A stretch of 25,641 nucleotides of DNA from contig JAGBQP010000015.1 of NCBI GenBank assembly GCA_017632825.1, positions 1 to 25,641 of the forward strand. The letters run 5' to 3'. The DNA comes from Prevotella sp. GTDB taxonomy: Bacteria > Bacteroidota > Bacteroidia > Bacteroidales > Bacteroidaceae. Numbering within the stretch: the first letter of the stretch is position 1; every line of letters starts with the position of its first letter. The position numbers and the translations under genes are program-made. This document shows positions 22,755-25,641 of this stretch, one piece after another. The notes beneath the pieces were generated by a model. That model was not told the DNA's origin and searched no databases. It saw only the letters and a program-made list of their open reading frames with translations.

Positions 22755-24023
22755 ATGGCTCAGTTTATAGCATATAGCATTGGAGTATTCCTCGTTGTCA
22801 TACTCCTCTTGGTAATTATCCTGTTGGTGGCAAAGAAATATCTCTCGCCCTCAGGAAACGTTAATATTACAGTGAATGGCGACCGCGTGCTGAACGTGCC
22901 GCAGGGTAACAACCTGATGGCAACGCTCAACGAGAATGGTATCTTCCTGCCTTCAGCCTGCGGCGGTAAAGCCAGCTGCGGACAGTGTAAGGTACAGGTT
23001 CTTGAGGGTGGGGGCGAGATTCTCGACTCTGAGAAACCTCACTTCACTCGTAAGCAGATTAAGGACCATTGGCGCCTCGGTTGTCAGTGCAAGGTGAAGG
23101 GCGACCTGAAGATTCATGTCGATGAGTCCATCCTTGGCGTCAAGGAGTACGAGTGTACCGTAATCAGCAATAAGAACGTGGCAACCTTCATCAAGGAGTT
23201 CAAGGTGCAGCTGCCTGCTGGCGAGCACATGGACTTTCTGCCTGGCTCATACGCCCAGATTAAGATTCCAAAGTTCGATTGCATAGATTACGATAAGGAC
23301 TTCGATAAGAGTTTGATTGGCGATGAGTATTTGCCTGCATGGGAGAAGTTCGGTCTGTTCCCGCTGAAGTGTAAGAACCCAGAGGATACTATCCGTGCCT
23401 ACTCAATGGCTAACTATCCTGCCGAGGGCGATGTTTTCATGCTGACGGTTCGTATTGCTACACCGCCATTCAAACCTGACCGCAGTGGTTTCATGGAGGT
23501 AAATCCTGGTATAGCTTCATCTTACATATTCTCGCTGAAACCTGGCGACAAAGTTATCATGAGCGGTCCGTTCGGTGACTTCCACCCACACTTCGACTCA
23601 AAGAAGGAGATGATTTGGGTTGGTGGTGGTGCCGGCATGGCTCCGCTGCGTGCTCAGATCATGCACATGACGAAGACACTCCATACCACCGATCGCGAGA
23701 TGCACTATTTCTACGGTGCCCGCGCCCTCAACGAGGTATTCTATCTCGACGACTTCCTTGGTCTAGAGAAGGAGTATCCCAACTTCCACTTCCACCTGGC
23801 CCTCGACCGTCCAGATCCTGCTGCTGATGCTGCTGGCGTCAAGTACACGCCGGGCTTCGTTCATCAGGTGATGCTCGAGACCTATCTGAAGGACCATGAG
23901 GCTCCAGAGGATATAGAATACTACATGTGTGGTCCTGGTCCCATGTCGAAGGCTGTTGTCTCTATGCTTGACTCGTTGGGTGTAGAGCCAGAATCCATTA
24001 TGTACGATAACTTCGGAGGGTAA
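22755..24023 (+). CDS. nqrF: Na+-translocating NADH:quinone reductase subunit F
   Basis: The NADH-oxidising subunit, 422 residues. It has one N-terminal membrane helix (about 4-26), then a ferredoxin-like domain with a [2Fe-2S] centre: Cys69, Cys75 and Cys78 in ACGGKASCGQC, and Cys110. Next comes a ferredoxin reductase-type FAD domain with RAYSMANY (214-221) and an NADH domain with GGGAGMAP (290-297), CGPGPM (392-397) and a terminal DNFGG. Electrons pass from NADH to FAD to the Fe-S centre and on to the membrane subunits. The start is preceded by GAATTGAA repeats and no Shine-Dalgarno sequence. The nucleoside kinase gene begins five bases after its stop. Confidence 0.97.
   Translation: MAQFIAYSIGVFLVVILLLVIILLVAKKYLSPSGNVNITVNGDRVLNVPQGNNLMATLNENGIFLPSACGGKASCGQCKVQVLEGGGEILDSEKPHFTRKQIKDHWRLGCQCKVKGDLKIHVDESILGVKEYECTVISNKNVATFIKEFKVQLPAGEHMDFLPGSYAQIKIPKFDCIDYDKDFDKSLIGDEYLPAWEKFGLFPLKCKNPEDTIRAYSMANYPAEGDVFMLTVRIATPPFKPDRSGFMEVNPGIASSYIFSLKPGDKVIMSGPFGDFHPHFDSKKEMIWVGGGAGMAPLRAQIMHMTKTLHTTDREMHYFYGARALNEVFYLDDFLGLEKEYPNFHFHLALDRPDPAADAAGVKYTPGFVHQVMLETYLKDHEAPEDIEYYMCGPGPMSKAVVSMLDSLGVEPESIMYDNFGG
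24015..24020 (+). promoter_or_regulatory. Ribosome-binding site of the nucleoside kinase gene
   Basis: GGAGGG lies eight bases before the ATG at 24029 and overlaps the final glycine codons of nqrF. Such an overlap could couple translation of the kinase to that of nqrF; glycine codon constraint is an alternative explanation. Confidence 0.45.
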
Positions 24024-24028
24024 ATTCT

Positions 24029-25641
24029 ATGGAACAACCAACTGTAGAAGTGCGCTGCCTTAATAACGGGCAGACTCTGCAAATCCCTATGGGATCGAAA
24101 CTTAAAGTGATTTATGAGGCAACTGGACTCCAGTTGCCTCATGGTCCTATGGCGGTCCGCGTGAACAATAAGGTGGAAGGCATGCACTATCGCATCTACA
24201 ATGCGAAGACTGTCGAGTTCCTTGACATAACGTCGCCCAGTGGCTTGCGTGCCTATACACGTTCGTTGTTCTTTGTTCTTTGCAAAGCCGTTCACGATCT
24301 TTATGAGCGGGCAAAGGTGTCTATTGACATCCCAGTGTCCAATGGTTATTATGTCAACCTTGATATAGGTCGGCCCGTGACACTTGATGATGTTGGACTC
24401 ATCCGTTCCAAGATGCAATCGATTATTGATGCGGCATTACCAATTCATCGTTATGAGACGTTGACAGAGGATGCCATCAAAATGTTTACCATTCTACATA
24501 CATTCTCAAAAGTTAAATTGCTGAAGAGTAGTGGTCGTCTTTATACCACCTACTATGATTTGGATGGTTATATGGATTACTTCTATGGGTCTATGCTCAC
24601 AAACACCTCTCAGCTCTATCTCTTTGGATTGGAGAAGTATTTTGATGGACTTCTTTTGCGTATTCCTTCTCAGGCACATCCCGACGAGTTGGGTGAGATG
24701 ACTCATCAAGATAAAATGTTCGGTATCTTCAAGGAGCACCATCAGTGGCAGGACATTATTGGCTTGCGGACTATTGGTGACTTGAATGAAGGCATTGAGA
24801 AGGGCTATTCATCTCAACTCATTCAAATTAGCGAAGCACTCCAAGAGAAACGTATTGCCAAGATAGCCGAGGATATCGCTTTCCGTAAGGGCATTCGTAT
24901 GGTCCTGATTGCCGGTCCGTCCAGCAGTGGTAAAACGACTACCTGTAAACGTTTGTCTGTCCAGCTGGCAACCAACGGCATCAAGCCAGTCCCCATATCG
25001 CTTGACGACTACTTTGTTGATAGGGAAAATACGCCTCGTCAACCTAATGGCGACTACGACTTTGAACATTTGCATGCACTGAATTTGTCTTTGCTGAATG
25101 AGCAGATTAACGCGCTTTTGAATGGTGAGGAAGTTGAGCTTCCGCGCTATAACTTTCAGCAGGGTAGAAGTGAGATGAGTGGGCATCGTTTGCGGTTAAA
25201 TGACGACGAGATTCTTGTGGTTGAGGGTATTCATGCCCTTAATCCAGAACTGATGGCACAGGTGCCTCAAAACCAGATTTTCCGTATCTATGCATCAGCA
25301 TTGACCACTATCTTGCTTGATAATCATAACTACATCCCTACGACTGATAACCGCTTGCTGCGTCGCATCATTCGTGACTATAAGTATCGTGGTGTGTCTG
25401 CCGTTGAGACTATCCGTCGTTGGCCTTCTGTTCGTGCAGGTGAGAATAAATGGATTTTCCCATTCCAGGAGAATGCCGATGCAATGTTCAATACAGCTAT
25501 GCTTTTTGAACTGGCAGTCATTAAGTCTCAGGCAGAACCCTTGTTGGATTTGGTGCCAGAGAATGTTCCCGAATATAGCGAAGCCTATCGACTGAAGAAG
25601 TTCCTGAGTTACATCAAGCCTATTCCTGCTGATCAGATTCC
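24029..25641 (+). CDS. Nucleoside (uridine-type) kinase with TGS/tRNA-synthetase-like N-terminus, cut by window end
   Basis: 537 residues are present and the frame is open to the right edge; by length of the family I expect about 20 more. Residues 1-70 look like a TGS-type beta-grasp domain (RCLNNGQTLQIPMGSKL), and 80-260 resemble the second additional domain of threonyl-tRNA synthetase, without aminoacylation motifs. The kinase domain starts near 280 with Walker A GPSSSGKTT (296-304), then SLDDYFVDRENTPR and ILVVEGIHAL, typical of uridine kinase and phosphoribulokinase relatives. It should phosphorylate a nucleoside using a nucleoside triphosphate; uridine or cytidine is likely but not proven. 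Five bases separate it from nqrF, so it is probably transcribed with nqr. The ATG is supported by an upstream GGAGGG. Confidence 0.9.
   Translation, partial: MEQPTVEVRCLNNGQTLQIPMGSKLKVIYEATGLQLPHGPMAVRVNNKVEGMHYRIYNAKTVEFLDITSPSGLRAYTRSLFFVLCKAVHDLYERAKVSIDIPVSNGYYVNLDIGRPVTLDDVGLIRSKMQSIIDAALPIHRYETLTEDAIKMFTILHTFSKVKLLKSSGRLYTTYYDLDGYMDYFYGSMLTNTSQLYLFGLEKYFDGLLLRIPSQAHPDELGEMTHQDKMFGIFKEHHQWQDIIGLRTIGDLNEGIEKGYSSQLIQISEALQEKRIAKIAEDIAFRKGIRMVLIAGPSSSGKTTTCKRLSVQLATNGIKPVPISLDDYFVDRENTPRQPNGDYDFEHLHALNLSLLNEQINALLNGEEVELPRYNFQQGRSEMSGHRLRLNDDEILVVEGIHALNPELMAQVPQNQIFRIYASALTTILLDNHNYIPTTDNRLLRRIIRDYKYRGVSAVETIRRWPSVRAGENKWIFPFQENADAMFNTAMLFELAVIKSQAEPLLDLVPENVPEYSEAYRLKKFLSYIKPIPADQI

Noticed and set aside
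18334..24023. Rnf complex instead of NQR
   Set aside because: Subunits A and F are of NQR type (quinone-binding NqrA; NqrF with [2Fe-2S], FAD and NADH domains), and no RnfB or RnfC-like ferredoxin subunit is present.
1..25641. Mobile elements, CRISPR arrays, tRNA or rRNA genes
   Set aside because: All stretches between genes are under 200 bases and were read through. No cloverleaf-like sequence, regular repeat-spacer array, transposase or integrase was found.

Overview
The window looks like a chromosomal segment of a Bacteroidota genome, most likely Prevotella/Segatella or a close relative. Evidence: several promoters fit the Bacteroidota pattern (TTTG, about 20 bp, TAnnTTTG); most genes lack a Shine-Dalgarno sequence; the bamD, omega-like RpoZ and DUF4293-like genes occur in the order typical of the phylum; and there are a complete Na+-translocating NADH:quinone reductase operon, a very large TamB-like protein and a TGS-type nucleoside kinase. 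No rRNA, tRNA, CRISPR array, integrase or insertion sequence was seen, and no gene-free stretch exceeds 200 bases.

Layout. (1) 1-1886, minus strand: a surface-polysaccharide cluster whose left end is cut off, consisting of a stand-alone response-regulator receiver, a polyprenyl-phosphate sugar transferase with a degenerate receiver-like N-terminus and a large acidic insert, and the start of a TolC-like outer-membrane protein. (2) 2079-3569, plus: an FGGY sugar kinase (probably xylulokinase) ending at a hairpin terminator. (3) 10594 down to 3657, minus: six tightly packed genes glnS, TPR protein, dedA, manC, gmd and fcl. The last three make GDP-L-fucose from mannose 1-phosphate. (4) 10720-12290, plus: bamD, rpoZ-like, DUF4293-like, divergent from glnS and ending at a long hairpin. 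(5) 13850-12411, minus: tagaturonate reductase with its own promoter and an upstream palindrome. (6) 18163-13943, minus: a 1406-residue TamB/AsmA-like protein. (7) 18334 to the right edge, plus: nqrABCDEF followed 5 bases later by a nucleoside kinase that is cut off by the window end.

How the parts relate. Much of the window concerns the cell envelope: sugar-lipid initiation and export (left end), GDP-fucose supply, DedA, outer-membrane protein assembly (BamD) and envelope lipid or protein transport (TamB). NQR provides the sodium-motive force. Two sugar-catabolic enzymes (xylulokinase-like, tagaturonate reductase) sit alone, without their usual pathway partners beside them.

I did not find a clearly novel multi-gene defence or mobile system. 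The most unusual items are the receiver-like/sugar-transferase fusion beside a free receiver protein, an apparently near-leaderless bamD promoter, strong Shine-Dalgarno sequences in selected nqr genes, a 14-bp palindrome upstream of uxaB, and a codon-usage shift inside the sugar kinase gene.
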